Shown: in pieces, positions 1 through 5,537 of the stretch
Layout: each line of letters opens with the position of its first letter
How positions within the stretch are numbered: the first letter of the stretch is position 1
Source of the DNA: CAWJEL01 sp964647255
Lineage (GTDB): Bacteria; Chloroflexota; Anaerolineae; CG2-30-64-16
Assembly: GCA_964647255.1 (NCBI GenBank)
Contig: CAZYGI010000151.1
Location: 1 to 5,537 of the forward strand
Direction of reading: 5' to 3'
DNA length: 5,537 nt
Position numbers and translations under genes: made by a program
Notes under the pieces: generated by a model
What the model saw: only the letters and a program-made list of their open reading frames with translations
Told to the model about the DNA's origin: nothing
Database searches by the model: none

Positions 1-1
1 C

Positions 2-1729
2 GAAGGCCCGGGCGTCTGCCTGCACCGCACCGAGATCGCCGGCCGCAACTTCGAGTATTTTTCCGAAGACCCCTATCTGTCCGGCGTCATGGGCGTCGAA
101 GTCACCAAGGCGATTCAGGCGCACAATGTGATCGCTATGGCCAAGCATTACGTGGTCAACGACCAGGAGTACGAGCGCTTCCGCACCAGCATCGAGGTGG
201 ACGAGCACGTGCTGCGCGAGCTGTACCTGTTGCCGTACGAGATGGTGGTTAAAGATGCCAAGATTGCGGCCATCATGAGCGCCTACAACCGGGTGCGCGG
301 CGTCTATGCCACCGAATACCGATACACCCTTCACGATATCCTGCGCGACGAGTGGGGCTTCGAGGGCTATGTGCAGTCCGATTTCTGGTCCTGCCGCTCG
401 TGCGCCGCGTCGCTCAACGCGGGCATGGACCATGAGATGCCGGATGCCAAGTGGTGCAACGAGACCAACGTCAAGAACGCGCTCTACGACCACAGCCTCG
501 AGATCCAGACGGTGGACCGGGCGCTGGTGCGCCGCTTCACGCAGATGTTCCGCTTCGGCCAGTTCGAGCGGCCGTACAACCCAGGCGTGATTGATGCGCA
601 AGGCCACGGCGCCATCTCGCGCAAGATCGGTGAGCAGCTTGCGGTGCTGCTGAAGAACGAGGGCGGGCTCCTGCCGCTGGACGCGAAGTCCGCGGGCAAA
701 GTGGTGATCGTCGGCCAGCACGACTACGTGGACGAGGCATGCCAGGGCGGCGGCGGCTCCTCCAAGGTCGCCCCGCTGTACACCGTGCCGCCGCTGGCGG
801 GCATGCAGGATGTGCTGCGTGACCTCGGCTCGGATGCCACTGTGGGCAAGGTCACCGTAGCCAACGACCTGTCGAACCTGGACGAGGCCATAGCCGCTGT
901 GAAGGCAGCCGACACCGTGATCCTCATGGCGGGCGTCGTCGCCACTGAAGGGATTGACCGCCCCAGCGCTGACATGCCCAATGCCCAGAACCGCATGCTC
1001 GACGCGCTGCTGGGTCTCAACCCGCGCACCGTCGTCGTCCTAAAGGACAGCTCGCCGGTGCTGATGCCGTGGATCGCCAAGGCTCCGGCCATCCTCGAGG
1101 CGTGGAATCAGGGCGCGGAGGACGGCCACGTCGTCCCCGACCTGTTGTTCGGCGTCGTGAATCCCTCCGGCAAGGTCCCAACGACCTACCCGGCCTCCGC
1201 GAAAGATACCCTTTACTACAACAACCCGGTGCGCTACCCCGGCACCGACGAAGGCAACGGCTTCCCGGTCATCCGCTACACCGAGGGTCTGCAGGTCGGC
1301 TACCGCTGGTTCCAGGCGCAGGGCATCCAGCCGCTCTTCCCGTTTGGCTTTGGCCTGTCGTACACCACATTCGAGATCTCGGACCTGGCCGTCAGCCCGG
1401 CCGCCGTGGAACGCCTCGCGCCGATCATGGTCGAATTCACCGTCAAGAATACCGGCAGGGTTGTGGGCGCCGAGGTTGGGCAGGTCTACCTGGGCATACC
1501 GGTCGCAGGCCAGCCGCCCAAGCGCCTCGTCGGCTTCAAGAAGGTCACCCTGCAGCCCGGCGAATCGCAACGGGTCAGCATCGTCATTGACCCGGCCGCG
1601 ACCAACCACCCGCTGTCCGTGTGGGACGACTGCACGCGAGGTTTCGTTGTCAGGCCCGGCGCGTACACGGTGTACGTCGGCAACTCCAGCGAGAACACCC
1701 CGCTAGCTGCCACGGTGACCGTCCGCTAA
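2..1729 (+). CDS. GH3 beta-glycosidase (beta-glucosidase-like), 5'-truncated by window edge
   Basis: The frame is open from base 2, so the Met at base 89 is internal: the 29 residues before it read GRNFEYFSEDPYLSG, a conserved GH3 motif. 575 residues are visible and roughly 100 N-terminal residues are probably missing (family inference). Order in visible-residue numbering: the GRNFEYFSEDP motif at 14-24; the substrate-binding KH pair (AKHYVVNDQEYER) at 48-49; the nucleophile Asp127 in GYVQSDFW; then NAGMDHEMP. The alpha/beta sandwich domain starts near LLKNEGGLLPL, with GGGGSSKVAP and the probable acid/base Glu316 in TEGIDRP. FPFGFGLSYTTF leads into a C-terminal fibronectin-III-like domain (about 462-575). 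No PA14 insert is visible. The family removes non-reducing terminal beta-linked sugars with retention of configuration. Glucose versus xylose or other specificity cannot be read here, nor can secretion, because the N-terminus is absent. An aromatic Phe replaces the commoner Trp after the nucleophile. Family call is very secure. Confidence 0.96.
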   Translation, partial: EGPGVCLHRTEIAGRNFEYFSEDPYLSGVMGVEVTKAIQAHNVIAMAKHYVVNDQEYERFRTSIEVDEHVLRELYLLPYEMVVKDAKIAAIMSAYNRVRGVYATEYRYTLHDILRDEWGFEGYVQSDFWSCRSCAASLNAGMDHEMPDAKWCNETNVKNALYDHSLEIQTVDRALVRRFTQMFRFGQFERPYNPGVIDAQGHGAISRKIGEQLAVLLKNEGGLLPLDAKSAGKVVIVGQHDYVDEACQGGGGSSKVAPLYTVPPLAGMQDVLRDLGSDATVGKVTVANDLSNLDEAIAAVKAADTVILMAGVVATEGIDRPSADMPNAQNRMLDALLGLNPRTVVVLKDSSPVLMPWIAKAPAILEAWNQGAEDGHVVPDLLFGVVNPSGKVPTTYPASAKDTLYYNNPVRYPGTDEGNGFPVIRYTEGLQVGYRWFQAQGIQPLFPFGFGLSYTTFEISDLAVSPAAVERLAPIMVEFTVKNTGRVVGAEVGQVYLGIPVAGQPPKRLVGFKKVTLQPGESQRVSIVIDPAATNHPLSVWDDCTRGFVVRPGAYTVYVGNSSENTPLAATVTVR

Positions 1730-1741
1730 CGCGCAGCAAAC

Positions 1742-1788
1742 GCTGATGACCCCGGCGCCTGCTCTGGACAAGCGCCGGGGTCATCGGC
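1742..1788. terminator. Bidirectional hairpin terminator between convergent genes
   Basis: A perfect 14-bp inverted repeat (GATGACCCCGGCGC at 1745-1758, complement at 1772-1785) can be extended outward by a T-G wobble and two more pairs to 1742-1788. The loop is 13 bases. It lies in the 72-base gap between two genes that end toward each other, 12 bases after the plus-strand stop and 13 bases beyond the minus-strand stop. That position fits a shared transcription terminator. There is no T-tract on the plus strand, and only GTTTG follows on the minus strand, so it is not a textbook intrinsic terminator. It could instead act as a 3'-end stabilising or roadblock hairpin. The pairing is seen directly; the function is inferred. 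Confidence 0.65.
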
Positions 1789-1801
1789 TCCCGGCAGTAT
1801 G

Positions 1802-3028
1802 CTAAACCAGACCCGAGACGGTTGCCGCCTGCCGTCGTTGGGGCCGGATCGCCAAAAAGTACACGGTAAGTAACCCGATGTACACCGCCAGCAGACAGAC
1901 GGGGATCACCTCCAGCGAGATGTGGCGCGCCAGCACGCCCATCGTGCTGGGGATGACCACGGTGCCCAGGCCCGTCGCCGCCATCTGCATCCCGATCGTG
2001 TTGGCCGCAAAGCGATCGCCGACCCGCGTCCGGGTGCCCGACATCATCGCCGGGAAGATGGGGGCAATTGACACACCAATGAGGGCCACCGCCACCACAT
2101 TCACCAGGGTGAAGGGATTCCAGATCAGCAGCACCGCGCCCAGCAGCGCGCCGCCCAGCCCGCCCAGCACCAGCTTGTTAACCCCCACCCGCCTGGCAAC
2201 CAGCCCGGCCAGGATCCGGCCGATGGTAAAAGTGAACCAGTAGCTGCCCGTGAAGAACCCCGCCAACGCCTTGTCAACCCCACGGGACTCGGTCAGCAGC
2301 GTGTAGGTCCAGGTGCCAAGCGCGCTCTCCGCGCCGACGTATAGGAAGAACAACAGCAAGCTCAACCATACTTGCCCTTGCCGGAACGTCTCGCCCATCG
2401 GGGTCTTGTAGTCCGTCAGCTTCTTCTCTTCCCCGCCGGACGATGCCGAACCCACCTGGCTCCACATCGCCAGGGTTAACACGAAGGCAACCGCCAGCGC
2501 AATCTGAAAGCTGCCGACCACGCGGTAGCCGAACCGCCAGGTGTTGTAGGTGGTCAGGCCGAGGGTCATGATGAGTGGGCCGGTTGTGGTGCCGACGCCC
2601 CAACTAGCGTGCAGCCACTGCATCAGCCCTTCACCGAAATGGGTCGCGACATAGGTGTTCAGGCCGGCATCAATCCCGCCGGCGCCCAGGCCGGCGAACA
2701 CGCCCAGGGCCACCATCCACCCGTAATGCGGGACCAGTGTGTAGCCGATCAACGCCAACCCGGTGAGCCCGCAGGACGCGGCCAGGATACGGCCGATGCC
2801 GACGTGCGAGAGCAGCCACCCACTCAGAAAGCTCGATGTCATGTAGCCGATCGTCGCTGCGGTCAGGAACAAACCGATCGCATCCAACGGCACGCCGAAC
2901 CCGGCCCGGATCGAGGGCCAACCGACGCCCAGCAGGCCATCCGGCAGCCCCAGTGCAATAAAGGCGATAAATGCCAGCAGGATGAGGCCTATTCTTGGAT
3001 ACCGCTTCACTTTTGTCAAGATATTCAT
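1802..3028 (-). CDS. MFS permease, FHS (fucose permease-like) type, probable sugar importer
   Basis: A 408-residue integral membrane protein of the normal length for a 12-helix major facilitator. The first helix (about 12-32) runs into GLPDGLLGVGWPSI. The N-half also has GAGGIDAGLNTYVA (115-128) and LHASWGVGTTTGPLI (139-153), which resemble the helix 4-5 signatures of FucP-like and other FHS permeases. A hydrophilic central loop (about 190-217, SSGGEEKKLTDYK) separates the halves. The C-half has YVGAESALGTWTYTLL (230-245), then SYWFTFTIGR and GVSIAPIFPAMMSGTRTRVG (318-337), again typical of the group. The start is supported by AAAGGA six bases upstream. It is the last gene of a minus-strand cluster, 24 bases after the GH3 gene. 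Members are mostly proton-coupled sugar symporters. By context, the substrate is likely a glycoside, oligosaccharide or released monosaccharide, but it cannot be read from sequence. Export rather than import remains possible. Confidence 0.92.
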   Translation of the reverse strand: MNILTKVKRYPRIGLILLAFIAFIALGLPDGLLGVGWPSIRAGFGVPLDAIGLFLTAATIGYMTSSFLSGWLLSHVGIGRILAASCGLTGLALIGYTLVPHYGWMVALGVFAGLGAGGIDAGLNTYVATHFGEGLMQWLHASWGVGTTTGPLIMTLGLTTYNTWRFGYRVVGSFQIALAVAFVLTLAMWSQVGSASSGGEEKKLTDYKTPMGETFRQGQVWLSLLLFFLYVGAESALGTWTYTLLTESRGVDKALAGFFTGSYWFTFTIGRILAGLVARRVGVNKLVLGGLGGALLGAVLLIWNPFTLVNVVAVALIGVSIAPIFPAMMSGTRTRVGDRFAANTIGMQMAATGLGTVVIPSTMGVLARHISLEVIPVCLLAVYIGLLTVYFLAIRPQRRQAATVSGLV

Positions 3029-3034
3029 GGGGAT

Positions 3035-3040
3035 TCCTTT
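3035..3040 (-). promoter_or_regulatory. Ribosome binding site of the MFS permease gene
   Basis: On the minus strand AAAGGA is followed by six bases (ATCCCC) and the ATG ending at 3028. It sits in the 24-base gap after the GH3 stop and is the only good Shine-Dalgarno match there, so it supports this start. It also suggests that the gene is translated independently from a shared message. Confidence 0.75.
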
Positions 3041-3052
3041 ATGTAAAATACT

Positions 3053-5227
3053 CTATCCGATGATCAATTTTGCCCGCAGCAGATCGCGGTCGCGCGAGGA
3101 AGGGCCGACCAGGATCTCGAACTCGCCGGGCTCCACCACGGGCGCGCCCGCGGCGTTTACGATCTGGAACGCCTGCCAGGGCAACTCGACCTGCACGGTC
3201 TGCGCCTCGCCCGGCGCCAACTCGACGCGGGCGTAACCCCTCAGCGCCTTGTCCACCCAGGTGGCCGATGTGACGACGTCGCTGACGTAGACCTGCACGA
3301 TCTCCACGCCCGCCCGCGGCCCGACGTTCTCCACATCCACGAAGACCTGCGCCGTTTCGCCAGGGGCGAGGATGGGGGAGGCCAGCCGCAGGTTGGAATA
3401 CGCGTACTGCGTATAGCTGAGGCCATGCCCGAAGGGGAAAAGCGGCTCCTGCGTCAGATCGGCGTAGCGGTCGCCGTGTTGGCCGCGCACCTGGCTGTAG
3501 AACACCGGCTGCTGGCCCACATGCACCGGGAAGGAAATCGTGAGCTTGCCGGATGGATTGAGCAGCCCGAACAGCGCCTCGGCCAGGGCTCGGCCGCCTG
3601 CCATACCGGGGTTGAACAGCTCGATAACCGCCGCAGCGCGTCGGACGGCGGGCGGCAGGACCAGCGGCTTGCTGTTCACCAGCACCACCACCAGCGGCTT
3701 ACCGGTCCGCTCCAGCGCCTCCAACAGCGCGATCTGCCCGCCCTGGAGCTCCAGCGTGGCGGTGCTCCTGGTTTCGCCGATGAACTCCAGGGCATCGCCC
3801 ACGACGGCTACCACGACGTCGGCAGCCTCGGCTGCCGCGATGGCCGCGGGGATGCCCGACAGATCACCATCTGTGATCGAGCAGCCGCGTTCATGGGGCA
3901 CCTCCAGCCCTGCGGGCGCCAGGCCGCGGATGCCGTCGAGCACGGTGGTGGTCTTCGAGCGCGGGTGCTTACCGGCCTCCGGCGGATGCTGAGAGGAGCC
4001 CAGCGACCAGTCGCCCAGTTGTGCCAGGTCGTCGTCCGCGTTCGGCCCGATCACGGCGATGGACTTCAACTGTTTCGGATCAAGCGGCAGCAGGCCGTTG
4101 TTCTGCAGCAGGACCAGGCTCCGGCGCGCAGCCTCCAGGTTCACAGTGCGATGCTCAGGGCTGCCGATTTCGATCGCAGCCCGCGGCAGATCGGGGCGGC
4201 GCGGATTCTCGAAAAGTCCCATGCGGAACTTGAGCGCCAACAGCCGGGCGCAGGGCGCGTCAATTTCGCTCTCCGCTAACCGCCCGCTGCGGACGGCCTC
4301 GATGGCGCCTTCGTAGAATTCCGGTGTGGTCATGATGATGTCGTTCCCGGCCCGCACGGCGACCACCGCTGCTTCTGTGGCGTTCGCACACACCCGCTGC
4401 TCGATCACCAGCCGGCCGACGTTGTTCCAGTCGGTCACGACCACGCCCTTAAAGCCCCACTCATCCTTCAGCACCTCGGTCAGCAGCCAGTGGTTGCAGG
4501 TGGACGGCACGCCCTCAATGGACTGGTAGCCCGTCATAAAGGTCATGGCCCCGGCCTGCACTGCGCGCTCGAAGGGCGGTAGGAAGTAGCTGCGCAGCTT
4601 GCGCCGTGAGAGATCGGCCTCGGACGCATCCCGGCCGCCCTGGGTTTCCGAGTAGCCGGCGTAGTGTTTCGCCGTGGCGAGGATGCCGGCGGGGTCATCC
4701 AGCCCGCGCCCCTGGTAGCCACGGATCAGCGCCGCGGCCAGTTCGCCGATGAGGTAGGGGTCCTCGCCGAAGGTCTCGCCGGTGCGCCCCCAGCGCAGGT
4801 CACGCGACAGACATAGCACGGGGGAGAAGGTCCAATGGATGCCGGTCGGGACAACCTCCTCAGCCGTCGCCCGGCCCACCCGCTCCAGCAGCCCGGGGCT
4901 CCAACTGCAGGCCAACGCAAGTTGAGTCGGAAAGATGGTCGCGCCTTTCCAGAACGAGTGCCCATGGATAGCATCCTCGCCCACCAACAACGGGATGCCG
5001 AGTCGGCTCCGGGCCGCCAGGTCCATCGCGTGCGCCAGCTTCTCGCCCCAGATGTGCAGGATCGAACCGGCACAGCGGGTATTGATGAAGGACAGATCGT
5101 CGGCTTGCCCGTTCCACATGATCAGTTGCCCGACCTTCTCCTCCAGCGTCATGCGGCCGAGCAGGTCGGCCACGCGTTCTTCGACGCTGAAGGAAGGGTC
5201 GCGGTAGGCGGGGGTTGGTTCTGACAT
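3053..5227 (-). CDS. GH3 beta-glycosidase (beta-glucosidase-like), complete, probably cytoplasmic
   Basis: 724 residues from the ATG at 5227. I chose this start over an in-frame ATG at 5254 because AAGGAG lies five bases upstream; the longer form would add only MGSRSQGDP. The three usual GH3 domains are complete. The TIM-barrel-like domain (about 10-340) has VGEDAIHG (82-89, substrate-binding Asp85), RWGRTGETFGEDP (145-157), the KH pair at 187-188 and nucleophile Asp266 in GVVVTDWNN. The alpha/beta sandwich domain (about 365-575) begins near LVLLQNNGLLPLD and carries the probable acid/base Glu485 in IGETRS. FPFGHGLSYTQY (597-608) precedes a fibronectin-III-like domain running to the end. All catalytic positions known for the family are present, so it should be active on non-reducing beta-linked sugars. 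No signal peptide or lipobox is visible, so it probably acts in the cytoplasm on imported substrate. It sits between a kinase-fold gene (33-base gap) and an MFS permease gene (24-base gap). The preferred sugar and linkage cannot be decided. Confidence 0.97.
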   Translation of the reverse strand: MSEPTPAYRDPSFSVEERVADLLGRMTLEEKVGQLIMWNGQADDLSFINTRCAGSILHIWGEKLAHAMDLAARSRLGIPLLVGEDAIHGHSFWKGATIFPTQLALACSWSPGLLERVGRATAEEVVPTGIHWTFSPVLCLSRDLRWGRTGETFGEDPYLIGELAAALIRGYQGRGLDDPAGILATAKHYAGYSETQGGRDASEADLSRRKLRSYFLPPFERAVQAGAMTFMTGYQSIEGVPSTCNHWLLTEVLKDEWGFKGVVVTDWNNVGRLVIEQRVCANATEAAVVAVRAGNDIIMTTPEFYEGAIEAVRSGRLAESEIDAPCARLLALKFRMGLFENPRRPDLPRAAIEIGSPEHRTVNLEAARRSLVLLQNNGLLPLDPKQLKSIAVIGPNADDDLAQLGDWSLGSSQHPPEAGKHPRSKTTTVLDGIRGLAPAGLEVPHERGCSITDGDLSGIPAAIAAAEAADVVVAVVGDALEFIGETRSTATLELQGGQIALLEALERTGKPLVVVLVNSKPLVLPPAVRRAAAVIELFNPGMAGGRALAEALFGLLNPSGKLTISFPVHVGQQPVFYSQVRGQHGDRYADLTQEPLFPFGHGLSYTQYAYSNLRLASPILAPGETAQVFVDVENVGPRAGVEIVQVYVSDVVTSATWVDKALRGYARVELAPGEAQTVQVELPWQAFQIVNAAGAPVVEPGEFEILVGPSSRDRDLLRAKLIIG

Positions 5228-5232
5228 AGGAT

Positions 5233-5238
5233 CTCCTT
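5233..5238 (-). promoter_or_regulatory. Ribosome binding site deciding the start of the GH3 gene
   Basis: Minus-strand AAGGAG, then ATCCT, then the ATG at 5227. The alternative ATG at 5254 has only a weak AAGG-like stretch, farther away. The site lies in the 33-base gap after the stop codon of the upstream kinase-fold gene. Confidence 0.75.
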
Positions 5239-5260
5239 GTGATCTGCTGCCCATACGCGC

Positions 5261-5537
5261 TCAGTGAGCCTTCAGCCATTCCAGGGTTGCGCCGATATAT
5301 CGCCTGGAAAAGTTGAAGACCTCGTCGGTGTCATAATTGCGGTAATAACACTCCGTGTTCATCACCAGAGCCAGGTGCAGCGAATAGAGTTGATTGCGCT
5401 TTTCTTCGGCCAAGCTGAAGGCGGTCTTTCCGTAGCCGCGCAGGCTGTTCGAGACCCTGTCGCCGCCAAAGTGCCGGAACTGGGCCTCCATCAGCGGCTC
5501 GGCCCACAGCGCCCGCTCGAAGTCCAGGATGCCGGTG
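5261..5537 (-). CDS. APH/choline-kinase-fold phosphotransferase, C-terminal end only (cut by window edge)
   Basis: The minus-strand frame is open to the right edge, so the Met at 5491 is internal. 91 residues are visible. They open with TGILDFERALWAEPL, which matches the late catalytic motif of aminoglycoside phosphotransferase-fold kinases (hydrophobic-Asp-Trp/Phe-Glu, then Ala and Pro a few residues on). In that motif Asp5 would be the Mg-ATP-binding residue, equivalent to the kinase DFG aspartate. The rest (LYSLHLALVMNTECYYRNY, ending in YIGATLEWLKAH) looks like the closing helices of this fold. The family includes antibiotic kinases but also kinases of sugars, amino sugars, homoserine, methylthioribose and choline. 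The catalytic HxD loop and N-lobe are outside the window, so activity cannot be checked. The stop lies 33 bases before the GH3 start, consistent with co-transcription. The family call rests on one motif plus the helical tail; substrate is unknown. Confidence 0.75.
   Translation of the reverse strand, partial: TGILDFERALWAEPLMEAQFRHFGGDRVSNSLRGYGKTAFSLAEEKRNQLYSLHLALVMNTECYYRNYDTDEVFNFSRRYIGATLEWLKAH

Noticed and set aside
1069..1590. 173-residue plus-strand open frame in another frame of the first GH3 gene
   Set aside because: It is a shifted reading of strongly supported GH3 sequence, rich in Arg, Gly and Pro, with no recognisable motif.
1040..1609. 189-residue minus-strand open frame opposite the first GH3 gene
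   Set aside because: Fully antisense to the conserved GH3 sandwich and fibronectin-like domains, with low-complexity composition and no domain or clear ribosome binding site.
89..1729. Start of the plus-strand GH3 gene at the ATG at 89
   Set aside because: The frame continues upstream to the window edge with the conserved GRNFEYFSEDP motif, so this Met is internal and the gene is truncated by the window.
3040..3067. Possible internal promoter before the permease gene (TTGATC, 16 bases, TACATA on the minus strand)
   Set aside because: Both boxes match consensus poorly, the -10-like box abuts the Shine-Dalgarno sequence and leaves no room for a leader, and the gap is only 24 bases. Co-transcription with the GH3 gene is simpler.
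3425..4279. 284-residue open frame on the plus strand, antisense to the GH3 gene
   Set aside because: It lies wholly within a well-supported GH3 coding region, shows no recognisable domain, and is Gln/Arg/Ala-rich as expected of a shadow frame in GC-rich DNA.
4835..5224. 129-residue plus-strand open frame opposite the start of the second GH3 gene
   Set aside because: Antisense shadow of the N-terminal GH3 domain with no motif of its own.
5228..5254. Longer form of the complete GH3 protein starting at the ATG at 5254
   Set aside because: It adds only MGSRSQGDP, has no good Shine-Dalgarno sequence, and would cover the AAGGAG that serves the ATG at 5227. It remains possible but is less likely.

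Overview
The window looks like carbohydrate-utilisation DNA from a GC-rich bacterium. Genes are dense, starts are ATG, and there are clear Shine-Dalgarno sequences (AAAGGA, AAGGAG). Nothing here fixes the taxon. The compact intracellular-type GH3 enzymes with an MFS sugar permease would fit a free-living heterotroph such as a Chloroflexota or actinobacterial-type organism, but that is a weak inference from gene style.

Layout: (1) positions 2-1729, plus strand: the C-terminal 575 residues of a glycoside hydrolase family 3 (GH3) beta-glycosidase whose 5' end lies outside the window. (2) 1730-1801: a 72-base convergent gap almost filled by a strong inverted repeat that probably ends transcription from both sides. 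(3) 1802-5537, minus strand: three genes read right to left with gaps of 33 and 24 bases. They are the C-terminal end of an APH/choline-kinase-fold phosphotransferase (cut by the right edge), a complete 724-residue GH3 beta-glycosidase with no visible signal peptide, and a 408-residue MFS permease that resembles the FHS (fucose permease-like) group.

Likely joint role (inference): the permease imports a beta-linked glycoside or short oligosaccharide, and the cytoplasmic GH3 enzyme releases the terminal sugar. The kinase-fold protein may phosphorylate the sugar or aglycone, or may be unrelated to the sugar chemistry. The two GH3 proteins have different motif contexts (GRNFEYFSEDP with TEGIDRP versus RWGRTGETFGEDP with IGETRS). 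They are therefore distinct subgroups that happen to converge, not a recent duplication, and they may act on different linkages of the same plant-derived material.

I saw no tRNA, rRNA, CRISPR array, insertion sequence, phage gene or long repeat. No gap longer than 72 bases lacks a gene. The window looks like a fairly ordinary sugar-catabolic locus; I did not find strong evidence of a new system. The most useful non-obvious point is the truncated kinase at the right edge and its tight linkage to the GH3-permease pair.
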